Below are positions 36,461-45,999 of a stretch of DNA of 64,000 bases, piece after piece; the stretch's first letter is position 1; every line of letters starts with the position of its first letter. Made by a program: the position numbers and the translations under genes. The DNA is from Bacteroidota bacterium (GTDB lineage: Bacteria; Bacteroidota; Rhodothermia; Rhodothermales; Bin80), in NCBI GenBank assembly GCA_026708685.1, contig JAPOUL010000016.1:1-64000 (forward strand), written 5' to 3'. The notes beneath the pieces are model-generated. The model saw nothing but the letters and a program-made list of their open reading frames with translations, was not told where the DNA came from and made no database searches.

Positions 36461-39400
36461 TCATCCAATGAAGCCATTTTCAGTCATCATTCTCTTTTTT
36501 GAACGATTGAGAGATAGCATAGCGACGGTGGCTAATGGGGCCAATAGTGTGGAAGAGAACAGCCCTGCAGTAACGGTAACCGCCAATCCAGTCCAAAAGT
36601 CATCACTGTTAGGGAAAACCAACAGTGGCAACATTGCAGCTGCACTCGTCAACGTCGTAGTCCACATCGGGCGTAACCGTTCACGAACAGCCAATCGAAC
36701 TAAAAGTGCAGTATCTCCATAAGGACGGATCAGTCGTAGTTGACGAAACCGATCGGTAAGGAGGATGCTGTCATTGACCGCAATTCCAATCAACAGGACG
36801 ACTCCAATAAATGCCCCTTCAACAAAACTGACATCCATCAACAGAAACCCAAGACAGACTCCAACTCCCGCCATGGGAACACTCAGCATCACAACGAAGG
36901 GTAATCGCCACGATTCAAAGATGGAAGCAGTGACAAGAAATACCAACAGGATGGTAGCGACAAATACCCAACCAAAGGTTCGGCGCGTTTCCTCGGTAAA
37001 AAAGAAGGTGTTACGGTCATCAATGCGGTATCCAGGTGGTACAGGGAATGCAGACAGAGCACTCTCAATGAACTTCTGACGCATCTCAAAGGGTCCTCGG
37101 TAGTCGATATTCATATGGCGAACATACTGTTGGTTTTCTCGCTCAATTTCTGCAGACATCTCAACGATGCTGTAATCCGCAACCCCGGCAAGACGAAGAA
37201 AGGAACTGTCGCCTACAACCAGAGGGCGTTGGGTAATTCTGTCAATATCAATGTCCGCTGCCTGATCTACGATAAGACGAATGGGGATCCGAGAATCGCC
37301 AGCAATATCTGCACGCCATCGGGGACGCGTAGTTTCGAAATAGGGAGCCATGCGGTATCGGATCCAATACGCATCTGCTCCCGTTCGTGCGGTCGCGTCC
37401 GCCGTCCAATCAAATTGAAGGACTTGACGGGACTGACTGGTAATCCAGGTTCGGCGTGTAGAGTTTAGGTCAACCCCCTGAACACGGCGGCTACGGCCTT
37501 TGACAAATTCACCAAACTGGTGAACCAGTGCGTCAAGATCTTCGTAGTTGGGGCCATACAAACGAATGCTTGCCCCATTGAATCCTCCACCTCCACCACT
37601 GTAGTAGCCTGTCTGAGGAATGATTTCGCCGACAGAAACGGACATCCCACCCAGCAGGATTGCCTGACCAACCAAACGACGTTGAAGCAGATATGGACCA
37701 GGGGTTTGTAGCGATCCTTTTCGAAATTCGATCAGCAGGAGGGCATTATCATCGCGGACGCGGACATCGGTGCGGTAGACGCTTTCTTCAGCCAAGGCCA
37801 TTCGCTCAAAATTCGCAATCAGAGAGTCGCTCCGTTCAATGGTATTTCCCTTTGGGAAGCTGAGGCCAACATGGATTCTCTGACGTTCACGATAGCCCCA
37901 TGGTTTGTAGAAAGATACGTTGCGGAAGAAAGGGCGAAACACACCCCCCAACACAGGGTCAAGAAACTGGCGTAGATCCTGAATGAGTGGATCCCCCAAT
38001 GTGACATTATAGAGATTGGCATACCGCTCCTTGATTTCATTGGACCACCCTGAACGAGGTTCATTGATCTGTGTGGGCAGTTTCCAGAGTGGAGTCCCTA
38101 TCATGAGAATCAAAAGAATCAACGTTATTTTAGGAAACCGAGCGATGATGGAGTAGGGGGTTGCAACGGTTCTTCTAAGCCACTTCCATGATGGCTTTTC
38201 TACATGAGCGGGTAAGTAACGTACAACTACAGGAACAAAAGTCACAGCACTGATTAGAGAAATGAGCAGCGTAAGGCTCACCAAGACTCCAAAGGGTAAA
38301 AATAGGTCACGCAGTTCCCCACTCAAATATACAAGTGGAAGCATGACGGCCATCGTGCTTAAGGTGCCCCCCAGCAAAGGGAGCCAAACGGTTTTTAAGG
38401 CCTCCTGGGTGCGAACGATCTGTAGTTGGAGCCCACTCAATCCGCGTGCATGAAATTTTTTCTGTTGAAGGAGCAGCTGTTCCACCACCACCACACTATT
38501 GTCGATGAGGAGTCCAAACACAAGGACCAGTCCTGCGAGGGTGATGATGTTTAATGAGAGATCAAAGAGCCGAAACAGGGCAAGTGCTGGGGCAAGAGCA
38601 ACGGCAACACTGAAAAGAACAACCAGAGTTGCACGTATACTTTTGAGCATAAACAAAAGGACGAGGATGACAAGTACAAAGCCAACCCCGCCTCGTAGAG
38701 TGAGATCATCCAGTAATTCACGGACATTTTCGGTGCGATCTATCACAACCAGAATCCTTGCCCCCTCTGGCAGGTCATGACTCAGTTCGTCAATTCGTTC
38801 ATGCACCTTCGTTGCGACATGGATCATATGAGATCCACGCGTACGTTCTACATCTAGGGCAACCGCATTTAATCCATCAATGCGTCTGATATGATGGCGG
38901 GGAGCAGGTCCGAGTTCTAGGTGAGCTACCTGATCCAGTCGTACGGGAAGTCTTCCTGGAACACTTTGGCTGACGATGATGGACGAAAGGCGATCGATAT
39001 CAAGTTCGGGCCTGTTGATCATGAGATATCCTGCGCCTTGGGCATCCATGCGACCAAAGACATGATCACGCAAGGAAGAACCAATTTGAGCACTTACTTG
39101 ACCGTACTCAATCCCATAGGCATCCAAGCGTTCGGGAAGAAGCCTGATCAAGAGCTCTCGCTCACTACCGCCGGTGACCTCCACTAAGTCAACTCCAGAG
39201 ATACTTTCGAACTTCGGTCGTAACCGTTGATCTGCGAGCTTCCTAAGCTCATCCGGGCTGTAGGGACCAATCAAGCGCAAGGTCATAAAGCCCTGCACAT
39301 CTCGAAACACTTCAGGAATTTCTTTGGTCAGACGGGGGGTAACATCTTCGGGCAGCTCGTTTCTCAGGAGAGTGAGGTTTTCTCCAATCTGCGTGCTGAA

Positions 39401-39715
39401 TGTACTCAGATTAATGTCTTCATCCACTTGAATCTGAATATGTGAGTGACCTTCAGATGAAAGACTGTTCACTTCGGCGATCCCTGGAACCATCTGGATG
39501 GCTCGCTCAATGGGTGCTGTCACATATCGTTCAACCTGACGGGGGGAAGCCCCAGGCCAGTTAGCGGAAATACTCACGCGGGGCAGTTCAGTATTAGGAG
39601 TATACTCAATGGGTATATCCAGCATAGCCCAGATTCCTGCCATGACCAATGCAGTAGACCAAGAAACCACCGCAATCGGTCTTTTCAGAAGTTCAGCAGC
39701 TACCTTACTGAGCAT
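36461..39715 (-). CDS. RND-family efflux pump inner-membrane protein
   Basis: A proton-driven RND transporter of 1084 aa with two homologous halves, each one N-terminal transmembrane helix, a large periplasmic loop and a cluster of further helices. RND hallmarks: WPGASPRQVERYVTAPIE in the porter domain, and helix 4 GLVLVFGLLIDNSVVVVEQ with the proton-relay Asp. The second-half equivalent is GVVLLIGIAVNDSILLTDR. Substrate is unknown. The adaptor and a second RND gene lie divergently on the other strand, 132 bp away, so the intervening segment is likely a shared control region. No adaptor or outer-membrane channel gene accompanies it on its own strand. Confidence 0.92.
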   Translation of the reverse strand: MLSKVAAELLKRPIAVVSWSTALVMAGIWAMLDIPIEYTPNTELPRVSISANWPGASPRQVERYVTAPIERAIQMVPGIAEVNSLSSEGHSHIQIQVDEDINLSTFSTQIGENLTLLRNELPEDVTPRLTKEIPEVFRDVQGFMTLRLIGPYSPDELRKLADQRLRPKFESISGVDLVEVTGGSERELLIRLLPERLDAYGIEYGQVSAQIGSSLRDHVFGRMDAQGAGYLMINRPELDIDRLSSIIVSQSVPGRLPVRLDQVAHLELGPAPRHHIRRIDGLNAVALDVERTRGSHMIHVATKVHERIDELSHDLPEGARILVVIDRTENVRELLDDLTLRGGVGFVLVILVLLFMLKSIRATLVVLFSVAVALAPALALFRLFDLSLNIITLAGLVLVFGLLIDNSVVVVEQLLLQQKKFHARGLSGLQLQIVRTQEALKTVWLPLLGGTLSTMAVMLPLVYLSGELRDLFLPFGVLVSLTLLISLISAVTFVPVVVRYLPAHVEKPSWKWLRRTVATPYSIIARFPKITLILLILMIGTPLWKLPTQINEPRSGWSNEIKERYANLYNVTLGDPLIQDLRQFLDPVLGGVFRPFFRNVSFYKPWGYRERQRIHVGLSFPKGNTIERSDSLIANFERMALAEESVYRTDVRVRDDNALLLIEFRKGSLQTPGPYLLQRRLVGQAILLGGMSVSVGEIIPQTGYYSGGGGGFNGASIRLYGPNYEDLDALVHQFGEFVKGRSRRVQGVDLNSTRRTWITSQSRQVLQFDWTADATARTGADAYWIRYRMAPYFETTRPRWRADIAGDSRIPIRLIVDQAADIDIDRITQRPLVVGDSSFLRLAGVADYSIVEMSAEIERENQQYVRHMNIDYRGPFEMRQKFIESALSAFPVPPGYRIDDRNTFFFTEETRRTFGWVFVATILLVFLVTASIFESWRLPFVVMLSVPMAGVGVCLGFLLMDVSFVEGAFIGVVLLIGIAVNDSILLTDRFRQLRLIRPYGDTALLVRLAVRERLRPMWTTTLTSAAAMLPLLVFPNSDDFWTGLAVTVTAGLFSSTLLAPLATVAMLSLNRSKKRMMTENGFIG

Positions 39716-39847
39716 ATCGTTCCAAAACTATTGATCGTGTGCGAACTATGATCGCAGATAGGTGGTTCCAAAGTCATAGGATCCATTCAACCACTGGTTC
39801 GTAGTATTCTAAGTTCATCATCCACCTAAGTCGGATACTCCCTATCT

Positions 39848-41122
39848 ATGGCTGATAGTACTCGTTCAGGCCAGAAGATTCAACCTTGGCATATATTCGG
39901 TGCCATTTTAGCAGTGGCTACGACTGGTTTGGTGATTTACGGGCTTTGGCCTGCACTTTCAGGAGAAGATATTGATGGAGAATGGCAAGCCACCGAAGGA
40001 CCAGTTACCACTGCTGCTCCCGTAGATGTGATGGTTTTAGAGCGTAGGGAATTCCCGCTTCGTGCCGAAGCGACGGGACATCTTTCTCCTTGGCGTGAAT
40101 CAAAGATCAGTGCAGAAACGAGCGGACTGATTGTTGACCGCCCAGTAGAAGAAGGGCAGCGTGTCCGAGCAGGGCAGACTGTGCTCCGCCTTGATGATCG
40201 TGAACCTAAAATTCTACTTGCAGAAGCAGAAGCGGCACTTCTGCAGGCTCGTGCGGACTATGCCGTCCAACTCAGTAATGCAGGGGAGTTTTCAGTTGCA
40301 GATACGTCTCAGCTTGCTGAGGCAAGAACCCGATTCATCCATGCCCAGAAGGCTCTCTCCGAGGGGACCATCACGCCATCCGAATTTGCAAGAGTCCAGA
40401 GGCATTTTGAGGCGATGGATGTTCTGGCTGGCAATCGGCGCGAGGATGTCGCGGCAGTCTATACCAATCTTACTCAGAGAGAGCAGCAGGTTGAAAAGGC
40501 CCTGCTCCAGGTAGAGCGGACCCGCGTGGTTGCTCCATTTACTGGTCGGGTTGCAGATCTGCAGGTTGAACAGGGCCAGCATGTTGGAACCGGAACTCAC
40601 CTTCTGACCCTTCTTCAAGATAACCGAATGAAAGTGAGTGTAGATGTACTGGAAGCTGATCTGGTCCATATTCGCCCTCAAGTGACGGCAAATGTCGTTG
40701 TGCCAAGCTACAGTGATGAGGTATTTCAGGGCTACGTTCATGCGGTGAATCCATCTGTAGATCCTACCACTGGCACTGGACGCGTAACGGTTGCACTCCA
40801 GAATCCAGGGGGCAGGCTCGTCTCCGGTTTATATGCGGATGTCGCCTTAGAGACCAATCGGTTGCAGGATCGGATGGTTGCCCCATCTGATGCCGTTATT
40901 GTACGTCAGGGTAGAGATGTCGTCTTTTTAGTCAAAGGTGGGAGATCCTACTGGATGTATGTTATTGTGGGAGAGAGGTCGGGAAATTTCACGGAGATCA
41001 TTCGGGGTGATCCCCCAAGCGTCGTTGAGCCGGGCGATTCCCTGATCGTTGTGGGCAATTACGCACTGGCCCATGATGTTCCAGTTGAAATCAGCTCCGT
41101 AGTTGAGTTAGGACTTCAGTAA
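39848..41122 (+). CDS. RND efflux periplasmic adaptor (membrane fusion protein)
   Basis: A 424-aa adaptor. A single N-terminal transmembrane anchor (about residues 16-36) is followed by the lipoyl/barrel-sandwich half-motif SAETSGLIVDRPVEEGQRVRAGQ. An alpha-helical hairpin is predicted from the Ala/Gln/Glu-rich stretch (LLAEAEAALLQARADY). The returning lipoyl half is VVAPFTGRVADLQVEQGQHV, then beta-barrel domains. It links the inner-membrane pump to an outer-membrane channel. Spacing to the downstream RND gene is 29 bp, indicating an operon. No TolC-like gene is in the window. Confidence 0.92.
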   Translation: MADSTRSGQKIQPWHIFGAILAVATTGLVIYGLWPALSGEDIDGEWQATEGPVTTAAPVDVMVLERREFPLRAEATGHLSPWRESKISAETSGLIVDRPVEEGQRVRAGQTVLRLDDREPKILLAEAEAALLQARADYAVQLSNAGEFSVADTSQLAEARTRFIHAQKALSEGTITPSEFARVQRHFEAMDVLAGNRREDVAAVYTNLTQREQQVEKALLQVERTRVVAPFTGRVADLQVEQGQHVGTGTHLLTLLQDNRMKVSVDVLEADLVHIRPQVTANVVVPSYSDEVFQGYVHAVNPSVDPTTGTGRVTVALQNPGGRLVSGLYADVALETNRLQDRMVAPSDAVIVRQGRDVVFLVKGGRSYWMYVIVGERSGNFTEIIRGDPPSVVEPGDSLIVVGNYALAHDVPVEISSVVELGLQ

Positions 41123-41151
41123 TTACCGCACCCTGATTCAACCGATCAGGA

Positions 41152-44100
41152 ATGAAACTATTGATCACGTTCTGCTTGAATCGTCCTGTTGCAGTATCGG
41201 CGTTCTATACTTTGCTGGTGGTTCTGGCGGTGGTAGCCTATGTCCGACTTCCAGTGGCTCTTCTTCCTGATCTGAGATACCCAGGACTGGTAGTATGGAC
41301 GAGCTATCCTGATGTGCCTCCTGATCGCGTTGAACGTGCTGTCACCGAACGAATTGAGCAGGCAGTTGCTGGCACTGCTGGACTCACGAAAGTGACATCC
41401 AGGACACTCCTTGGGGGAAGCCTTGTCCACTTGCAGTTCGGCTGGAATTCCGATCTTGATCTTGCACTCTTGGATGTGAGAGAAAACTTGGATCGCTTAG
41501 GAGATACGTTTCCCCGAGAAGCATCCCGGCCATCGGTTCTCCATCTTGACCCCGGTGATCGCCCCATCATGATCATTGCCTTGCGCTCAGGTGATCCTGT
41601 TGGGGAAAATCTACCAGAGGATTTAGTGGAACTCAAACGAACGGGACGTGACCTCATTGCTCGGCGATTAGAGCAACTCAAGGATGTGGCCCGGGTGCAG
41701 GTGACGGGTGGGTTTGAACCGAGAATTGAGGTAGAGATTGACCCAGATCAGAAGCTCGCTTATGGAATCAGCCTTGATCAGATTGCCCGTGAGCTTGAAG
41801 GGGCCAATGTAGCTCTGCAGGGCGGGGTGATTCGGCGTGGCCCCTTTCGCTATCCAGTTGAGATCAGTGGAGAATTTAGAGGGACGGAGGATATTGAAGA
41901 AACAATCATTTCCATGAGAAACCGTTCCCCCATTCGCTTGCGTGATATTGCGAAGGTTCAGGATGGTGTTGCAGACCGTGGGGGGATGGTTCGTCTGGAT
42001 GGTGCGGAAACTCTCCTCCTGCTCATAGAACGCAAGGCAGATGCAAATGTCGTCCGTGCTGTGAATGAAATTCGTACGGTTCTCGCCCAACTGGAAACCG
42101 AATTTGACCAGTTATCTTTTGACGTGATTGTTGATGAGAGCCAATTCATTAAGGCAGCTATTGGTGGGGTTACCCAAGCTGTCATTCTTGGAGGAATTCT
42201 GGCGATTCTTGTTCTCTTCGCATTCTTGAGAAGAGTACGAGTATTATTGGCGGCCGCTGTTGCAGTTCCACTTTCGTTGGGGGTCACGATGGTCTTCTTT
42301 GAGCCTCTGGATGTGACCTTCAATCTGATTTCTTTGAGTGGCTTAGCACTGGGAGCAGGGATGCTCGTCGATAATGCCATTGTCGTGATTGAGAATATTG
42401 CACGCTTGCGTGAGAAGGGTCAGTCTCTCTTTGAGGCAGCCAAAAGTGGTGCTTCAGAAGTTGCTGGTGCAATAACGGCGAGTACATTGACAACGATTGC
42501 CGTCTTTTTACCCATTACGTTGGTGGAGGGACTGGCTGGCCGCCTGTTTAGAGATCAGTCTCTGGCAGTTGTATGTTCTCTTCTTGCGTCATTGCTGGTG
42601 GCCTTGACGGTCGTTCCCCTCATCGTATCTCGAGGGAAAGATTCTTCTGCAACTTCTTCACGGTCACCCCATACGGGGGCAGGTCTGTTGTGGCGTTATG
42701 AACAGGCCCTTTCCTGGAGTCTGGATCACAGATGGAGTGTTCTAATGTTGTGTGCTATTCTCCTCATGGGATCTGGACTCATGATTAACAACCTACCGCG
42801 AGAGGTGATTCCAAAAACGGAACAGGGACGCGTCCATGTCCGAATGACGTTACCGACGGATGCCGACCTTTCCATGGTCGCGGCTAGGGCATCAGACATT
42901 GAATCTTATGCCCAATCTGGAGGATGGGCAGACCGAGTGCTTGCGGATTTAGGTGAGCGCGATCAGGCTCGTTTGGATTTGGACCCACGCCCGCCGTACG
43001 AAGGAGATCTTACTCTGCTGCTATCGCCCAATCAAACCGCCGATCAAGTTCTTCCTGCATTGGCTTCTCTCCAACTGCCAAACGATGTAACCATCCGTGC
43101 ACAGCGTGTAGAAACCCAATTGGAGCAGTTACTGACCGTCGGTGACTCCGATATCCTCATTGATTTGGTGAGTGAAGAGCGAAGGGATGCCGAGGCTGTG
43201 GTGGAGAGGATTGAAGGGCTGTTGGCTGCAAGACCAGAGTTGAATAATGTCAGACGCTTGGATGAGGCTTCGGTACCTACCTATCAGCTGACATTTAACC
43301 GGGATGTGATGAATCGTTATGGCGTGTCGGCCATGACGCTTACTTCGTATCTTGAAGCAGGAGCCCGCGGCAATGAAGCGACGACGCTAAAAACCGTCAA
43401 CGAAGAGGTTCCAATCGTTATCAGATCTCGGTTTATTGATTCCATAGAGCGGTTACTGGCACAACAGATTCCGGCTCGTGATGGTCTTATGCCTCTTGGT
43501 ACATTCGTTGATGCAGAGTCCATCCCATTACCTGCCGCTCTGGTTCGAGTGGAACATGCATCGGTGGTTCGCCTCACTGCAGATGTTGCCCCTTCATCTG
43601 ATTTACGTGCAGCGATGGGTGCAATCCAGGAGGTGACAGACGCTGAATTACCATGGATGGTACGCAGTCAAGTCGGTGGGGCAGTGGAGGTCTTTCAGCA
43701 GAGTTTATGGGGTGTTGCATTGAGCCTGGCACTGAGTTTATTGCTGGTCTATCTGATCTTGGCTGCTCAGTTTGAGAATCTAGTTCAACCGTTGATCATT
43801 TTAATATCGGTGCCCTTGGCTACTGCTGGAGTTGCGTTTGTGCTGGGAATTACGGGGCAGTCCATCAACCTTATGAGTTTGATGGGAACGGTGGTACTGG
43901 TAGGAATCGTGGTCAATGATGCGATCATCAAGACGGATTTTATCAATCAGCGTCGTGCAGCGGGGATGTCGATTCGTGAGGCGATTCTGGCGGCTGGACA
44001 TGATCGCGTTCGACCGATACTCATGACGACGGTTACAACAGTTCTTGGGCTATTACCGTTGGCTCTTGGGTTTGGTCAGGGAGCGGAGTTACGTGCACCG

Positions 44101-44211
44101 TTGGCCATTGCCATTGTTGGTGGTCTAACCAGTGCATCGCTACTGACCCTCTTTATTGTGCCAGTACTCTATAGTGTGGTTTCGAGGGAGAGCAAACCCA
44201 TGCGACGGTAA
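41152..44211 (+). CDS. RND-family efflux pump inner-membrane protein (second)
   Basis: A 1019-aa RND pump of the HAE-type fold. The N-terminal helix MKLLITFCLNRPVAVSAFY is followed by the porter motif YPDVPPDRVERAVTERIEQ. Helix 4 is LGAGMLVDNAIVVIENIARL with the essential Asp, and the second-half helix is GTVVLVGIVVNDAIIKTDFI. It is cotranscribed with the adaptor gene. It is only distantly similar to the divergent RND protein, so the two are not a recent duplication. Substrate unknown. Confidence 0.92.
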   Translation: MKLLITFCLNRPVAVSAFYTLLVVLAVVAYVRLPVALLPDLRYPGLVVWTSYPDVPPDRVERAVTERIEQAVAGTAGLTKVTSRTLLGGSLVHLQFGWNSDLDLALLDVRENLDRLGDTFPREASRPSVLHLDPGDRPIMIIALRSGDPVGENLPEDLVELKRTGRDLIARRLEQLKDVARVQVTGGFEPRIEVEIDPDQKLAYGISLDQIARELEGANVALQGGVIRRGPFRYPVEISGEFRGTEDIEETIISMRNRSPIRLRDIAKVQDGVADRGGMVRLDGAETLLLLIERKADANVVRAVNEIRTVLAQLETEFDQLSFDVIVDESQFIKAAIGGVTQAVILGGILAILVLFAFLRRVRVLLAAAVAVPLSLGVTMVFFEPLDVTFNLISLSGLALGAGMLVDNAIVVIENIARLREKGQSLFEAAKSGASEVAGAITASTLTTIAVFLPITLVEGLAGRLFRDQSLAVVCSLLASLLVALTVVPLIVSRGKDSSATSSRSPHTGAGLLWRYEQALSWSLDHRWSVLMLCAILLMGSGLMINNLPREVIPKTEQGRVHVRMTLPTDADLSMVAARASDIESYAQSGGWADRVLADLGERDQARLDLDPRPPYEGDLTLLLSPNQTADQVLPALASLQLPNDVTIRAQRVETQLEQLLTVGDSDILIDLVSEERRDAEAVVERIEGLLAARPELNNVRRLDEASVPTYQLTFNRDVMNRYGVSAMTLTSYLEAGARGNEATTLKTVNEEVPIVIRSRFIDSIERLLAQQIPARDGLMPLGTFVDAESIPLPAALVRVEHASVVRLTADVAPSSDLRAAMGAIQEVTDAELPWMVRSQVGGAVEVFQQSLWGVALSLALSLLLVYLILAAQFENLVQPLIILISVPLATAGVAFVLGITGQSINLMSLMGTVVLVGIVVNDAIIKTDFINQRRAAGMSIREAILAAGHDRVRPILMTTVTTVLGLLPLALGFGQGAELRAPLAIAIVGGLTSASLLTLFIVPVLYSVVSRESKPMRR

Positions 44212-44306
44212 ATCATTCTTCATTGGCCATCCCAATTGATCAACGAAGTTCGTCATGTATGGTTATATGAGCTAAGATCTGCGTGTGAACTGCATGTCCG
44301 AATATT

Positions 44307-44328
44307 CTGTCCCTGCTGTTATGGACAG
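44307..44328. promoter_or_regulatory. Inverted repeat upstream of methylmalonate-semialdehyde dehydrogenase
   Basis: CTGTCC (44307-44312) and GGACAG (44323-44328) form a perfect 6-bp inverted repeat with a 10-base spacer, 26 bases before the ATG. It could be an operator or a leader hairpin. No regulator gene is adjacent. Confidence 0.3.
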
Positions 44329-44353
44329 TTGTTAGAAATTCTTTATCCAAAAG

Positions 44354-45817
44354 ATGAGTCTGATGAACGATTTACCACTTTATATCGGGGGAACATGGAA
44401 GCTCTCAGTTTCTGATGATCTCCTCAATGTCATCAATCCTGCCACAGCAGAAACACTCAGCAGGGTTCCTATGGCATCACGAGATGATGTACACTTAGCA
44501 GTGACCAATGCACAGGAGGCCTTTAAAGGTTGGAGAAGAACTCCTGTCACAGAACGGTCGCATTATTTGTATGCATTTCGGGCAAAGCTGGAAGAATATT
44601 TTGAGGAGATTGCCCGCGTCATGACGCTGGAGTGCGGAAAAACGATTGCCGAAAGTAGGGGCGAGCTTCGGCGTGGAATTGAAAATGTGGAAGTCGCATG
44701 TGGTACGCCATCTATGATGCAGGGACGCAACACCGAGGATGTCTCCCGAGGAATTGATGAGCATCTGATTCGGCAGCCTCTGGGCATAGTGGTGGCCATC
44801 ACTCCGTTTAATTTTCCGGGTATGATTCCGCTATGGTTTTTGCCGTCTGCTATTGCTACGGGAAACTGTTTTATCCTCAAGCCAAGTGAGAAAACCCCAC
44901 AGACGGCCGCCTGGCTCATTCGACTGCTTCATGAAGTTGGATTACCCGCTGGAGTCGTGCAGTTGGTTCATGGAGGTAAAGACGCGGTGGATGCACTCAT
45001 TGAGCACCCTGGTACTCATGCGGTGAGTTTTGTTGGATCCACAGCTACATCAAGATATGTCTATGCAAAGGCGGGTGAACATGGTAAGCGTGTGCAGTGT
45101 CAGGGCGGTGCAAATAACATAGCCGTCATAGATGAAAATGCAGAAATAGACACTGCCGCAGAAACGATTGCTGATTCAGCCTATGGTTGTGCAGGTCAGC
45201 GTTGTCTTGCCAATAGCCTGGCCGTGACGGTAGGTGGTGCAGGAACGATGTTTACCGAGGCTATGACGGAGGCGACGCAGGGGCTGCGGGTTGGATATGG
45301 ACTGGATGAAGAATCACAGATGGGCCCCGTCATTACACCAGCAAGTAAAGCCTCCATTGAACAGACCGTTGGACTAAGTCAGCGGGAGGGGGGCAGGCTT
45401 TTAGTTGATGGCCGTGGCACGAATGTGGATGGATTTGAAGATGGTAACTGGATCTTTCCCACACTGGTGGACCAAGTTCACCCTAATAGTACGCTGGCCA
45501 CCCATGAAGTGTTTGGCCCCGTCTTTGGGATCATGCACACGGATCATATTGATCATGCGATTGAATTGGTCAACGCCCAGAGAAAGGGTAACATGGCGGT
45601 TCTGTTTACACGCGATGGAGCTGCTGCTCGAAAATTTCGCTATGGGGTGGAGGCAGGCAATATTGGGATCAATGTTGGTGTTGCAGTTCCCATGGCATTT
45701 TATCCATTTTGTGGATGGAAAGACAGTTTCTTTGGTTCACTTCATGCTCAAGCCATGCATGGCGTAGAGTTTTACACGCAGACCAAAGTCGTGGTTGAGC
45801 ATTGGCCAGGTGCATGA
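44354..45817 (+). CDS. mmsA: Methylmalonate-semialdehyde dehydrogenase (CoA-acylating)
   Basis: A 487-aa aldehyde dehydrogenase superfamily member of the MMSDH branch. It oxidises methylmalonate semialdehyde (valine breakdown) and malonate semialdehyde to propionyl-CoA or acetyl-CoA with NAD. Signatures: TPFNFPGMIPLWFLPSAIA, ILKPSEKTPQ, the catalytic Cys in GCAGQRCLANS, and the MMSDH-specific AFYPFCGWKDSFFGSLHA near the C-terminus. Length is normal (~490 aa). A strong hairpin follows the stop codon. It appears to be a single-gene unit; myo-inositol breakdown is an alternative pathway role. Confidence 0.93.
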   Translation: MSLMNDLPLYIGGTWKLSVSDDLLNVINPATAETLSRVPMASRDDVHLAVTNAQEAFKGWRRTPVTERSHYLYAFRAKLEEYFEEIARVMTLECGKTIAESRGELRRGIENVEVACGTPSMMQGRNTEDVSRGIDEHLIRQPLGIVVAITPFNFPGMIPLWFLPSAIATGNCFILKPSEKTPQTAAWLIRLLHEVGLPAGVVQLVHGGKDAVDALIEHPGTHAVSFVGSTATSRYVYAKAGEHGKRVQCQGGANNIAVIDENAEIDTAAETIADSAYGCAGQRCLANSLAVTVGGAGTMFTEAMTEATQGLRVGYGLDEESQMGPVITPASKASIEQTVGLSQREGGRLLVDGRGTNVDGFEDGNWIFPTLVDQVHPNSTLATHEVFGPVFGIMHTDHIDHAIELVNAQRKGNMAVLFTRDGAAARKFRYGVEAGNIGINVGVAVPMAFYPFCGWKDSFFGSLHAQAMHGVEFYTQTKVVVEHWPGA

Positions 45818-45824
45818 TTTCGAT

Positions 45825-45859
45825 AACAGCATTCATGCGTTGAACTTTGGAATGCTGTT
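45825..45859 (+). terminator. Hairpin terminator after mmsA
   Basis: AACAGCATTC (45825-45834) and GAATGCTGTT (45850-45859) form a perfect 10-bp stem with a 15-base loop, beginning 8 bases after the stop codon. The following T-run is weak and interrupted (TGCACTTTC), so termination may be partly factor-dependent. Confidence 0.55.
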
Positions 45860-45999
45860 TGCACTTTCACAGTATTCACGAATGATCTAAGTTGTTATTG
45901 TATCGTATTTTCATTGGGTGACCAAGTCTAACATTCAACGATTCACATCTTTGTGGATTGATCTGTTTCAATGGTCAAAACTTTCATTATGAACGATAG

